44,737 nt of DNA from Oscillospiraceae bacterium (GCA_020025515.1 JAHHRZ010000019.1:1-44737); one strand, 5' to 3'; positions 15,578-24,426 are shown, counted from the first letter of the stretch. Translations and numbers: made by a program. The notes: generated by a model not told the origin, from the sequence alone.

Positions 15578-15938
15578 GGTGGCGGTATGGTAGTTCCGCA
15601 TAGTTTTTTCATACTTTTGGGAATGAAAGAAATCTCCGTAAAGTAGGACGGGTATTGGATGATGCATCAAAAGTCTGTTGCATTGTAGCTCCTATAGAAG
15701 AGTACAAGTAAATGCCAAAACAGTGTGTAACTTCCGACCGGCATAGTATGATCCATATTATTTATGCCATATGAAGGAGAGACATATATTGTAGTTCATC
15801 GGTGCTTTTGAATCCCTATTGTGTTTGAATACAGCGGGAGAGAATTAATCGATAAAGAGGGCAACCTGATGGGCACTGTGATGATATTACAGAATGGAAA
15901 GGAGGATTACAGCTGAATTTGTAACAGGAGACCTACAC
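15578..15938 (+). other. Decayed coding remnants between agrB and the small peptide gene
   Basis: Several short frames look like broken genes. One ends at TAA 15709-15711 and contains RKVGRVLDDASKVCCIVAP followed by an acidic tail (IEEYK). It stands where agrD would, and its Cys followed by a proline-acidic tail is loosely AgrD-like, but it lacks a start. Another, ending near 15915, reads EYSGRELIDKEGNLMGTVM and also lacks a convincing start. No intact gene is supported. Confidence 0.4.
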
Positions 15939-15983
15939 ATGTTCGTTAATTTTAGAAAAATTTCTATTCAGGATGGATTATGA
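15939..15983 (+). CDS. Possible 14-codon leader ORF coupled to the small peptide gene
   Basis: ATG 15939 follows AACAGGAG at 8 nt spacing and encodes MFVNFRKISIQDGL. Its TGA overlaps the next ATG (ATGA at 15980-15983). This could be a coupling leader or chance; nothing else supports function. Confidence 0.25.
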   Translation: MFVNFRKISIQDGL

Positions 15984-16186
15984 TGTTTAGTTTTGGTAAA
16001 GTAAATAAGAGCATATTTTCTTTGGATCCTATGGCGCTAGAGTGTGGCGGTTGCGAATGCTATACATGGGGAGGGACCACAGAAGGCGACTCATACTTTG
16101 ATTCGACAAAAGGAACCAAAGGAAGTTCAAACAAGACTGGGCAGGCACGGCCTTGGGGGAATAATAATGGCGATTTAGTTAAGTAA
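15980..16186 (+). CDS. Small Cys/Gly/Trp-containing peptide, possible exported or modified precursor
   Basis: A 68-residue protein of no family I recognise. A leader-like N-terminus (MMFSFGKVNKSIFSLDPMAL) is followed by a Cys cluster, ECGGCECYTWGG. The tail is hydrophilic and Gly/Thr/Ser/Asn-rich (GTKGSSNKTGQARPWGNNNG). The abrupt change from leader to Cys cluster, the small size and the position just before an ABC export/immunity-type operon suggest a bacteriocin-like or signalling precursor. No modification enzyme or C39 peptidase is nearby. A weak Shine-Dalgarno (AGGATGG) precedes it and its ATG overlaps the stop of a 14-codon ORF. It may be a chance frame in a decayed region. Confidence 0.4.
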   Translation: MMFSFGKVNKSIFSLDPMALECGGCECYTWGGTTEGDSYFDSTKGTKGSSNKTGQARPWGNNNGDLVK

Positions 16187-16197
16187 AATACATAGAA

Positions 16198-16240
16198 TTT
16201 CTCCGCAATGCATAACTTTAGATGGTGCGTTGCGAAGAAA
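16198..16240 (+). repeat. Long hairpin between the peptide gene and the ABC operon
   Basis: TTTCTCCGCAATGCA pairs with TGCGTTGCGAAGAAA with one mismatch and one G-T pair across a 13-nt loop. No T-run follows directly, so it may protect or attenuate a transcript rather than terminate it. The perfect 12-nt palindrome AATTGTACAATT sits just downstream at 16255-16266 and could be an operator. Confidence 0.6.
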
Positions 16241-16335
16241 TATTCCCCCAGACAAATTGTACAATTGAGATTCAAATAATTGAAGCCTTTTGTATTGAAA
16301 GATGATGTATATATCAGAAGTAGGAGGGTAATGAA

Positions 16336-16998
16336 ATGAATGGTCTGGAATTAAAAAATGTTGGTTTTGCATATCCCAAGGCGGAGAAACCGGTCTTGTC
16401 CGATATCTGCGCTTCTTTTGCGCCGGGGACGGTCAGCTCGATTCGGGGATACTCCGGTGCGGGCAAAAGCACCCTGCTGTACCTCATTGCGGGCATGGAC
16501 CGGCCCACGGAAGGGGAACTTCTCTGGAACGGCAGCCCCATCGGACATAGCGACCTGACGGAGTATCGCCGAAAAATCGTAAGCCTGATTGCCCAGTCCT
16601 ACCTGCTGTTTCCAAACCGAACCGCAATGGAAAATGTGTGCTATCCTCTGCTTCTGGACGGCAAGAGCAGGGAAGAGGCCCAGGAGGAAGCCAAACGCCA
16701 TCTGAACTCCGTCCGTCTTGGAGAGGAACTGTACAACCGACTGCCCGGCAATCTCTCCGGCGGTGAGCAGCAGCGTGTGGCCATTGCCCGGTGCCTTGCC
16801 AGCCATACTCCACTGATCGCAGCCGATGAGCCCACAGGAAACCTGGACGAGGACAATACGGTGGATGTGATGAACATTCTTACCAGTCTGGCCCGGGAGG
16901 AAAATAAGACCATTATTGTAGTGACCCACGACCGTATGGTGGCAGAGCTGGCACAAACCCAGTATGTCCTCAGCCACGGAAATCTTCGGATTCTGTGA
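16336..16998 (+). CDS. ABC transporter ATP-binding protein, MacB/LolD-like
   Basis: A 220-residue ATPase that would power the permeases behind it. Walker A is GYSGAGKST (Lys44), the Q-loop is AQSYLLFPNRTAMENV, the signature is LSGGEQQRVAIAR (140-152), Walker B ends ADEPTGNLD, and the switch His198 is in VVTHD. This set is typical of the MacB/LolD/FtsE group, whose members act mechanically on extracytoplasmic substrates (lipoproteins, peptides, antimicrobial peptides) rather than by classic import. GGAGGG precedes ATG 16336 by 7 nt. The first permease starts 10 nt after its stop. Confidence 0.93.
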   Translation: MNGLELKNVGFAYPKAEKPVLSDICASFAPGTVSSIRGYSGAGKSTLLYLIAGMDRPTEGELLWNGSPIGHSDLTEYRRKIVSLIAQSYLLFPNRTAMENVCYPLLLDGKSREEAQEEAKRHLNSVRLGEELYNRLPGNLSGGEQQRVAIARCLASHTPLIAADEPTGNLDEDNTVDVMNILTSLAREENKTIIVVTHDRMVAELAQTQYVLSHGNLRIL

Positions 16999-17008
16999 GG
17001 GAACTGCC

Positions 17009-18181
17009 ATGATGTTTTTGAAGCGAATGGGGCGAAAGCCTCTGATTCCACTGCTGATTCTGGCTGGGTTCCTGGCCGCAGTCCTGTTCATAGCGGTCAA
17101 TGAGAACAATATTCAGAAGAACCTGCAGTCTATAGACCAGATGTATGACAATGCCACCATTGAGTGTCAGGTCATTCCCAATTCCGTATCGGTGACAGGT
17201 CTGGAGCTTTCTCCTTTTTCTGCCCAGGACATTTATCAACGGGAGGAAGTTACATCCCACCTCAGTGCCATGTTCTCTCCGGGGTATCTCTATGGGGACA
17301 AGGCAGATGAGCAACCGTATGTGATTTATGGCACCAATGATTTGAAAGGCTTCTGCGATAAAATGAGCATCACCCCGACCATGGCAGAGGGACATACCGT
17401 GGAGGGCTTTTGTGATGAAAAGGGAGTATGCCTTCTCCTGGACGTATTTGCAGAGGAAAAGGGATATGAAGTAGGAGATACGGTTTTGATGACCGGCGGC
17501 GGAGAGCGAGGCACCTATATTGAAGGAGCGCCTGTGCAGGAACTGACGGTAGTGGGAACCTACAGCAACGAAGGGGTGACGGTGGAGGCTTTCGTAGTGC
17601 CGGAATCCTGCATTTATGAAAAAGATGAAAAGCGGCTGATTTTCAATGACAGTACCAGACGGCTTTGGTACAAATACAGCAAATTCTATTTCACCATTGA
17701 TTCTGCCTACAATCAGAATTATGAAGAATTGGAAGCGTCTCTGGAAGAGCAGATCGGTTCCATGGGAGACTATACCCTGTATTCCGGTACCAGAGAACTG
17801 GAAGAATCCATTCGTCCTCTGGAAAACAAGCTGGAGCTGCAGCGCTGGCTGTCGATTCCCATTCGGCTGGCCTTTGTGGGTCTGTCTGCGCTGCTGACCC
17901 TGTTGCTTCTGGCCCAGGAGCGGCAGGAAATTTTGATCCGGCGAATGCGGGGAGAGAGCGGACTGCGGGTGATGCTGGAAACCTTTGGAGCAGTGTGCCT
18001 GCTGCTGATTCTGCTGACCCTTCCCGCCGCATTGCTTGCTGCTGCGTTGGGCGGCAGCCGGGTGATGCTGGAGCAGCTGATTTTCAGTGTGGCGATTTCC
18101 GGGATTTCCGGCGGAGTTCTGCTTGCGGTACTGTGCAGAAAAGGCTTGATTTCCCTGTATCAGTCCTCCAGGCAGGAGTGA
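17009..18181 (+). CDS. ABC transporter permease, FtsX/MacB-like, short form
   Basis: A 390-residue membrane protein. One N-terminal span (about 12-30) is followed by a large extracytoplasmic domain (about 35-285). Three C-terminal spans (about 287-310, 330-352, 358-378) give the four-span FtsX/MacB topology. GAGGG lies 7 nt before ATG 17009; a second ATG at 17012 is equally possible. It shares topology but little visible sequence with the three larger permeases downstream. It may be their partner, since such transporters normally use two permease subunits. Confidence 0.85.
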   Translation: MMFLKRMGRKPLIPLLILAGFLAAVLFIAVNENNIQKNLQSIDQMYDNATIECQVIPNSVSVTGLELSPFSAQDIYQREEVTSHLSAMFSPGYLYGDKADEQPYVIYGTNDLKGFCDKMSITPTMAEGHTVEGFCDEKGVCLLLDVFAEEKGYEVGDTVLMTGGGERGTYIEGAPVQELTVVGTYSNEGVTVEAFVVPESCIYEKDEKRLIFNDSTRRLWYKYSKFYFTIDSAYNQNYEELEASLEEQIGSMGDYTLYSGTRELEESIRPLENKLELQRWLSIPIRLAFVGLSALLTLLLLAQERQEILIRRMRGESGLRVMLETFGAVCLLLILLTLPAALLAAALGGSRVMLEQLIFSVAISGISGGVLLAVLCRKGLISLYQSSRQE

Positions 18182-18208
18182 TTTTGGGCAAGTGATGGGA
18201 GGAGCGGT

Positions 18209-19945
18209 ATGGAGTTTAAAATTTTAAAGCGGCAGCCAATGAAGCTGCTGGCTCTGATTCTATTCTGGGGCGTTTTAGCGTCGGCATCCCTCTTTTTTGC
18301 ATTGCAATACTGGACCGATATGCGGAATTTGGCGTATGTGAAAGAGTATTATGCCTGCACCGGAACTCTAATTGGAAAAGAGACGCTGGAAGATGGTTCC
18401 GGCAAAGATAAAGGGGCGTTGCTTCCGATTAAAAAGGAAGCGGTGGAGATTCTTTCTCAGTCGGACTCTGTGAGCCGTTTGGACATCCGCCAAACTCGGT
18501 CTGCCTATTGCCCGGAGCTGCGCAATATCAGCAGTGCGTTCTATTCCTGGGATGCCGGTCATTTGGTAATTGCAGAGGGAACCATAGACGTCATTGGAAA
18601 GGAAATACGAGACAATAAATACTATGTTAATATAATTCTGAACGATCCTGTGGTTTATTGTGCACACTCAGATATGACAGAATTTAGAAATAGCGAAGGA
18701 AGTAGGCTTCCGCTGGATTGCTCCATTCCAATTACAGAGGAGTTCCCTTTAGAAAAAGGGGATCGAATTCTTGCAGTGGGCTGTATGAGTCGGAGTCCGG
18801 CAAATGGATTTACATTTCCGGATATGTGGTGTTATATGGATGTATTGCCTGAATATGCGGAAGAGTATGCTGTGTTCGGTGAGGAGCTTTATCCCAAGTT
18901 TTTTACTAAGCTAGACAAAGATGCAACCCCGGAAGAAGTGCAGACGATCATCCGAGACAACGGATTTGAGCCTTTTATAAAGGACGCAGAGATTTTAGAT
19001 CATGTTTTTACAGTACATATTACATCTAACATGAATCTGCTTTTTGCAATTACGCAAGACCAAATGTTCTATACAGCCGGACGGGGAATTCTGCCAGGAG
19101 ATATAGGAAAAAAAGTCTGTGTCATCAATCAGGAACTGGCACACAAGTATGACCTGCAAGTTGGTGATTTTATTTCGCTGGGATTGGCGGACGGGTGTTA
19201 CGAAACAGGAGATTATCTGTCCGGATATCCTACTTTGGGACGGACGCTTACTATGCCATATGCAGATGCAGAAAAGTATGAGATTATCGGCATCTGTACT
19301 TTTACAGAGTATAATCCAGTTGGGGACCCCTTCCAATATTCCTATAACGGAATTTTTATTCCATCACAAAAGGACGCACCTCTGGCAGTGGAGGAGGCTC
19401 GACCCTATACCATGTCTTTCCAGGTACCAGGGGAGAACTATGACCGTTTCCTGGACAGCACAGCCCCTGAACTGGAAAAGCTGGGCTATACCGTGCGGCT
19501 GAATAACTCCAAATGGCTGTCGGTACAGACGATTTACAAGAATATGGAAGAGCGAAGAGTCGGAATGCTGATTGCCGCCGTGAGTACCTTCCTGGTTTGC
19601 TGCACCATGTATACCCTGCTGCTGGGGACTTCCTATAAAAAGGAATTCGCCCTGCGCAAGCTGTTAGGTACAGATTCCAGAAAGGCGCGGAGAGCCTACA
19701 GTGTGCCGTTTATTCTGGCTACAGTGCTTGGCTCGGCTGCATCTATTGGAAGTGTTATCGTCTTGTATCACAAGGTCATGAAAGCAGAGATTGCCAAGAT
19801 CGCCCCCGGAAATGTCCCAAATGAAATCACGGTACTTCTGTTCCTTCTGGTGGTTACCCTGATTCAGGCGGCACTGTGTTATGTGCTTTTGCGCCTGTGG
19901 AGCCGCTATACAGAAAGAAGTGCGGTGCGAAAGCTGCTGAAGTAG
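18209..19945 (+). CDS. ABC transporter permease, tandem copy A
   Basis: A 578-residue membrane protein. It has an N-terminal span (12-33), a roughly 415-residue extracytoplasmic part, and three C-terminal spans (about 452-473, 499-520, 540-563), the FtsX/MacB layout. GGGAGGAG precedes ATG 18209. Residues 1-118 and 255-578 are nearly the same as in the two following genes, while about 121-250 differ strongly. From about residue 500 to the end it matches copy C rather than copy B. The substrate is unknown; the neighbouring kinase/regulator and peptide gene suggest an antimicrobial or signalling peptide, an inference only. Confidence 0.88.
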   Translation: MEFKILKRQPMKLLALILFWGVLASASLFFALQYWTDMRNLAYVKEYYACTGTLIGKETLEDGSGKDKGALLPIKKEAVEILSQSDSVSRLDIRQTRSAYCPELRNISSAFYSWDAGHLVIAEGTIDVIGKEIRDNKYYVNIILNDPVVYCAHSDMTEFRNSEGSRLPLDCSIPITEEFPLEKGDRILAVGCMSRSPANGFTFPDMWCYMDVLPEYAEEYAVFGEELYPKFFTKLDKDATPEEVQTIIRDNGFEPFIKDAEILDHVFTVHITSNMNLLFAITQDQMFYTAGRGILPGDIGKKVCVINQELAHKYDLQVGDFISLGLADGCYETGDYLSGYPTLGRTLTMPYADAEKYEIIGICTFTEYNPVGDPFQYSYNGIFIPSQKDAPLAVEEARPYTMSFQVPGENYDRFLDSTAPELEKLGYTVRLNNSKWLSVQTIYKNMEERRVGMLIAAVSTFLVCCTMYTLLLGTSYKKEFALRKLLGTDSRKARRAYSVPFILATVLGSAASIGSVIVLYHKVMKAEIAKIAPGNVPNEITVLLFLLVVTLIQAALCYVLLRLWSRYTERSAVRKLLK

Positions 19946-19989
19946 CGTGTTTGTCCATTTGGACAGGGCAAATGATCAGGAGGAGTAAT

Positions 19990-21723
19990 ATGGAGTTTAA
20001 AATTTTAAAGCGGCAGCCAATGAAGCTGCTGGCGCTGTTTCTATTCTGGGGCGTTTTAGCGGCAGCATCCCTCTTTTTTGCATTGCAATACTGGACCGAT
20101 ATGCGGAATTTGGCGTATGTGAAAGAGTATTATGCCTGCACCGGAACTCTAATTGGAAAAGAGACGCTGGAAGATGGTTCCGGCAGAGATAAAGGGGCGT
20201 TGCTTCCGATAAAAAAGGAAGCAGTGGAGCTTCTTTCTCAGTCGGACTATGTGAGCCGTTTGGACATCCGTGCCACCCGGTCTGCCTATTGCCCGGAGCT
20301 GCGCAATATCAGCGGTATGTTCTATGGTTGGGATGCAGAACACTTGGTGATTCTGGAAGGAACGGTGATGTCTTATGATGCCAATGAATTTGAAGGAATG
20401 TTACACATCCGCATGAGTCTGGAAGATCCTGTGATTCACAGTGCCCACTCGGAATGGAAAGAGCATATTGGAGAGGAAGTTCCTGTAAAATATACGATGC
20501 CCCTGAATGAGGAGATACCCTTTGAACCGGGGGATCGTCTTTTGATTTTTGGCAAAATGGGTCTACAGGAAACTACCGGATTGACCACATATGCTGTGAG
20601 CATTAACCACGCGGATAGTACTTTTCCGCAGTATAAAGATCAGCTTGCGGTTGTTGATCAGGAGTGGTATGCCAGAGCGCTTACGAAGTTGGAGCGCAAT
20701 GCTACCCCGGAGCAAGTGCAGGCTGTCATACGGGATCATGGATTTGAACCTTTTATAAAGGATGCGGAGATTTTAGATCATGTTTTTACCGTCCACATGG
20801 TTTCCGACATGAAGCTGCTTCTTCCCATTACAAATAATGAGATGTTCTACACAGCAGGGCGGGGGATTACGCCGAATGACGCCGGGAAAAAGGTCTGTGT
20901 CATCAATAACGAGCTGGCACAAAGGCATAGCCTTCAGGTGGGAGATTCCATTTCTCTGGGTTTGGCAGAGGGATGTTATGAGACAGGGGAATATCTGTCT
21001 GGTTATCCTACCTTGGGTTGCACTCTTACTATGCCCTATGGGGATGCACAGGCGTATGAAATCATTGGAACCTACAATTTTACAGAATACAACTACTCTG
21101 GAGACCCCTTCCAATATTCCTATAACGGCATTTTTATCCCATCTGCAAAGGATGCACCCCTGGCAGTGGAGGAAGCTCGACCCTACACCATGTCTTTTCA
21201 GGTACCAGGAGAGAACTATGACCGTTTCTTGGACATCACAGCCCCTGAACTGGAAAAGCTGGGCTATACCGTGCGGCTGAATAACTCCAAATGGCTATCG
21301 GTACAGACGATTTACAAGAACATGGAAGAGCGAAGAGTCGGAATGCTGATTGCAGCCGTGAGTACCTTCCTGGTTTGCTGCACCATGTACACCCTGCTGC
21401 TGGGGACTTCCTATAAGAAGGAATTCGCCCTGCGTAAGCTTTTGGGCACCGATTCCAAAAAGGCACGAAGAGCCTACAGTGTGCCGTTTGCCTTAGCCAC
21501 AATGCTCGGTTCGGTTGCATCCATTGGAAGCGTTACCGTCTTGTATCACAGGGTCATGAAAGCAGAGATTGCCAAGGTTGCCCCTAATAATGTCCCAAAT
21601 GAAATCACGGTACTTCTGTTTCTTCTGGTGGTTACCCTGATTCAGGCGGCACTGTGTTATGTGCTTCTGCGTCTGTGGAGCCGCTATACGGAAAGAAGTG
21701 CAGTGAGAAAGCTGCTGAAGTAG
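19990..21723 (+). CDS. ABC transporter permease, tandem copy B
   Basis: A 577-residue paralogue of copy A with the same four-span topology. The start is ATG 19990 behind AGGAGGAG; an open frame extends 38 codons upstream into the end of copy A but has no ribosome binding site. The variable segment (about 121-250) reads MSYDANEFEGMLHIRMSLED and on, unlike A or C. Near 260-350 it agrees with copy C (MVSDMKLLLPITNNEMFY versus LPVTNNEMFY). Around 385-490 it agrees with copy A (TAPELEKLGYTVRLNNSKW). Near 505-535 it has its own changes (ATMLGSVASIG, KVAPNNVPNE). Confidence 0.88.
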   Translation: MEFKILKRQPMKLLALFLFWGVLAAASLFFALQYWTDMRNLAYVKEYYACTGTLIGKETLEDGSGRDKGALLPIKKEAVELLSQSDYVSRLDIRATRSAYCPELRNISGMFYGWDAEHLVILEGTVMSYDANEFEGMLHIRMSLEDPVIHSAHSEWKEHIGEEVPVKYTMPLNEEIPFEPGDRLLIFGKMGLQETTGLTTYAVSINHADSTFPQYKDQLAVVDQEWYARALTKLERNATPEQVQAVIRDHGFEPFIKDAEILDHVFTVHMVSDMKLLLPITNNEMFYTAGRGITPNDAGKKVCVINNELAQRHSLQVGDSISLGLAEGCYETGEYLSGYPTLGCTLTMPYGDAQAYEIIGTYNFTEYNYSGDPFQYSYNGIFIPSAKDAPLAVEEARPYTMSFQVPGENYDRFLDITAPELEKLGYTVRLNNSKWLSVQTIYKNMEERRVGMLIAAVSTFLVCCTMYTLLLGTSYKKEFALRKLLGTDSKKARRAYSVPFALATMLGSVASIGSVTVLYHRVMKAEIAKVAPNNVPNEITVLLFLLVVTLIQAALCYVLLRLWSRYTERSAVRKLLK

Positions 21724-21767
21724 CGTGTTTGCCCATTTGGACAGGGCAAATGATCAGGAGGAGCAGC

Positions 21768-23501
21768 ATGGAGATTAAAATTTTAAAGAGGCAGCCAATG
21801 AAGCTACTGGCTCTGTTTCTATTCTGGGGCGTTTTAGCGTCGGCATCCCTCTTCTTTGCCCTGCAATACTGGACCGATATGCGGAATTTGGCGTACGTGA
21901 AAGAGTATTATGCCTGCACCGGAACTCTAATTGGAAAAGAGACGCTGGAAGATGGTTCCGGCAGAGATAAAGGGGCGTTGCTTCCGATTAAAAAGGAAGC
22001 GGTGGAGCTTCTCTCTCAGTCGGACGCGGTGAGCCGTTTGGACATCCGTGCCACCCGGTCTGCCTATTCCCCGGAGCTGCGCAATATCAGCAGTGTGTTC
22101 TATGGTTGGGACGCAGGGCACCTGGTGATTCTGGAAGGAACCGTAGAGTCTTGCATCTGGGATTTACATAGCGACAATGTCTATGGAGATATGATTCTGA
22201 AAAATCCTGTGATTTATAGTGCTCACTCAGAATGGAAGGAGAATATTGCGGATCGAATCATTGTGAATTACACAGCGTCACCAGAGAAAAAAGTAGCGTT
22301 TGAGCAGGGAGATCGTTTGTTGGTTGTTTGTAAAATGAGTCGACAATATGAAACTGGTTTCACGCTATATGCCGTGAGCGTCCTTCAAGAATGCGGTACA
22401 TCGCCTTCGTATCAAGAAGAGCTTTCCGTTTTTGATCAGGAGCTGTCTTCTAAGGCTTTTACAATATTGAAGTCGGATGCAACCGTGGAAGAAGTGCAAA
22501 AAACGATCCGGGATAAGGGGTTTGAACCATTTGTAAAAGATGCGGAGATTTTAGACCATGTTTTTACCGTCCACATGGTATCTGACATGAAGCTGCTTCT
22601 CCCTGTTACCAATAATGAGATGTTCTACACAGCGGGGCGGGGGATTACGCCGGAGGACGCCGGGAAAAAGGTCTGTGTGATCAATAATGAGCTGGCAGAA
22701 AGGTACAGCCTTCAGGTAGGAGATTCCATTTCTCTGGGTTTAGCAGATGGATGCTATGAGACTGGGGACTATCTGTCCGGGTATCCCACTTTGGGTCGTA
22801 CTCTCACCATGCCCTATGGGGATGCACAGGCGTATGAAATTATTGGAACCTACAATTTTACCGACTATCACCACATCGGGGATCCCTTCCAATATTCCTA
22901 TAACGGAATTTTTATTCCATCCCCAAAAGATGCACCTCTGGCGACGGAGGAGGCTCGTCCTTATACCATGTCCATCCAGGTGCCGGGAGAGGATTATGAC
23001 AGGTTCTTGGACATTGTTGTCCCACAGTTGGGGAAGCTTGGATATACTGTACGGCTTGATAACTCCAAATGGCTTACCGTACAGAGTAGCTACAAGACCA
23101 TGGAGGAACGGAGAAGCGGAATGCTGATTGCCGCCGTGAGTACCTTCCTGATTTGCTGTACCATGTACACCCTGCTGCTGGGGACCTCCTATAAAAAGGA
23201 ATTTGCCCTGCGTAAGCTTTTGGGCACCGATTCCAAAAGGGCACGAAGAGCCTACAGTGTGCCGTTTATTCTGGCTACGGTGCTTGGCTCGGCTGCATCT
23301 ATTGGAAGTGTTATCGTCTTGTATCACAAGGTCATGAAAGCAGAGATTGCCAAGATCGCCCCCGGAAATGTCCCAAATGAAATCACGGTGCTTCTATTCC
23401 TTCTGGTGGTTACCCTGATTCAGGCGGCACTGTGTTATGTGCTTTTGCGTCTATGGAGCCGCTATACAGAAAGAAGTGCAATAAGAAAGCTGCTGAAGTA
23501 G
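21768..23501 (+). CDS. ABC transporter permease, tandem copy C
   Basis: A 577-residue third paralogue, ATG 21768 behind AGGAGGAG. The first ~118 residues are almost those of A and B (it begins MEIKILKRQ instead of MEFKILKRQ). The variable segment (ESCIWDLHSDNVYGDMILKN) is again distinct. Residues about 410-450 differ from A and B (DIVVPQLGKLGYTVRLDNSK, SSYKTMEERRSG). The last ~80 residues return to the copy A sequence. It is the last gene of the operon and is followed by a hairpin. Confidence 0.88.
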   Translation: MEIKILKRQPMKLLALFLFWGVLASASLFFALQYWTDMRNLAYVKEYYACTGTLIGKETLEDGSGRDKGALLPIKKEAVELLSQSDAVSRLDIRATRSAYSPELRNISSVFYGWDAGHLVILEGTVESCIWDLHSDNVYGDMILKNPVIYSAHSEWKENIADRIIVNYTASPEKKVAFEQGDRLLVVCKMSRQYETGFTLYAVSVLQECGTSPSYQEELSVFDQELSSKAFTILKSDATVEEVQKTIRDKGFEPFVKDAEILDHVFTVHMVSDMKLLLPVTNNEMFYTAGRGITPEDAGKKVCVINNELAERYSLQVGDSISLGLADGCYETGDYLSGYPTLGRTLTMPYGDAQAYEIIGTYNFTDYHHIGDPFQYSYNGIFIPSPKDAPLATEEARPYTMSIQVPGEDYDRFLDIVVPQLGKLGYTVRLDNSKWLTVQSSYKTMEERRSGMLIAAVSTFLICCTMYTLLLGTSYKKEFALRKLLGTDSKRARRAYSVPFILATVLGSAASIGSVIVLYHKVMKAEIAKIAPGNVPNEITVLLFLLVVTLIQAALCYVLLRLWSRYTERSAIRKLLK

Positions 23502-23585
23502 CCGTGTTCATTATCATAGGAGTTCCTCATTTTACGGTATAGCGCCCAAGATCCTTGCTTTCTTGTGATTTTGGGGAAAAGCAAA

Positions 23586-23618
23586 GCGCCTGATTCTTCA
23601 ACTTGAATCAGGCGCTTG
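23586..23618 (+). terminator. Hairpin after the permease operon
   Basis: GCGCCTGATTC pairs perfectly with GAATCAGGCGC across an 8-nt loop. The tail TTGCAATT is only weakly T-rich, so termination is likely but not certain. Between 23619 and 23719 no gene is seen. Confidence 0.65.
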
Positions 23619-23719
23619 CAATTAGCTGTTGTTCGCCAGGGCAGAGGAGTTGTGGGTAACACATCCGCCCGTATGCATTATGTAGAGAAAAAAGGAAATA
23701 CAGGGGATTACCTTTGGAT

Positions 23720-24373
23720 TCAATATGGTCTTACCTTCACATCAACAGGTGCCATGGCAGCCCCCATGTTGCCTGCGTCGGTGATCCCCAGATCCACAAT
23801 GGTGCCAATGGTGGCTGCTTCCACCTGTGGCCCGGAGCCGGAGGGACACAGGAGCAGCCCGCCGGCTCCCGTAACGGTCCACTGGGCCGTGGGGGCACGC
23901 TGACCGCCATAGCCCAATGGGAAGCGGTACTGCCGCTCTGAGGCGGCAAAGTGGGAGGAGGTCATCGCCGCCACATGGTCGGCAAATCCCCCGGAGACCG
24001 CCATGGAGGCCACCAGAAGGGACTCTGCCATGGTAGAACAGGCACCATACAGCCCCAGAGCGGGAACCTTCAGGTTCCGCAGGGCGAAGCTGGAGGAAAT
24101 GCACTGGTTGAGAAGGTCCCCGGAGCAGACCAGATCCAGATCCTCCATGGATTTTCCGGCCTTGTCCAGAAGCAAGGACAGGGCGGTTTTCTGCATGTGA
24201 CATTCCGCCTTTTCCCAGCTTTTTTCTCCCCAATAGGTATCTTGTGAGGTCTGGTCAAAGTAGGAGCCCAGAGGGCCTTCCGACTCCTTTTTCCCCGCCA
24301 CACTGGCCCAGGCGGTAATGGTGGGGGCATTGGGAAAGAGAATGCTTTGCCTGCCCTGATTGTACTTTGCCAT
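23720..24373 (-). pseudogene. spoVAD: Stage V sporulation protein AD, C-terminally truncated
   Basis: 217 residues against about 335-340 for full SpoVAD, a thiolase-fold protein that binds dipicolinic acid and helps move Ca-DPA into the forespore. Family marks are GKKESEGPLGSYFD, TYWGEKSWEKAE, CSGDLLNQCISSSFALRN, LGLYGACSTMAESLL and PTAQWTVTGAGGLLL. The match runs to NMGAAMAP, then turns into VDVKVRPY and a stop, with the rest of the family sequence absent in any frame nearby. ATG 24373 has a strong AGGAGG and a sigma-G-like promoter. The usual neighbours spoVAC and spoVAE are missing. The break coincides with the right edge of the signalling/ABC island, suggesting that island acquisition or a deletion removed the 3' part. 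Confidence 0.87.
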
Positions 24374-24397
24374 GAAATTCCTCCTTTCATGCCTCTT

Positions 24398-24426
24398 TAG
24401 TATGACCGTGGGAAGAAAAATCATTC
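24398..24426 (-). promoter_or_regulatory. Sigma-G-type forespore promoter of spoVAD
   Basis: Reading leftwards: GAATG (24422-24426, fits the GNATR -35), a 17-nt spacer and CATACTA (24398-24404, fits the CATNNTA -10). It ends 24 nt before the start codon. The spoVA genes are sigma-G targets in Bacillus, which supports the assignment. Confidence 0.65.

Larger units (their letters stand above)
18209..23501 (+). repeat. Triple tandem duplication of a permease gene
   Basis: Three genes of about 1.73 kb repeat at a near-constant period (1781 and 1778 bp between starts). The spacers between copies A/B and B/C are almost identical (both contain CCATTTGGACAGGGCAAATG and an AGGAGGAG site), so the spacer was duplicated along with the gene. 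The 5' ~350 bp and 3' ~960 bp are highly conserved; the central ~400 bp diverge. Confidence 0.92.
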
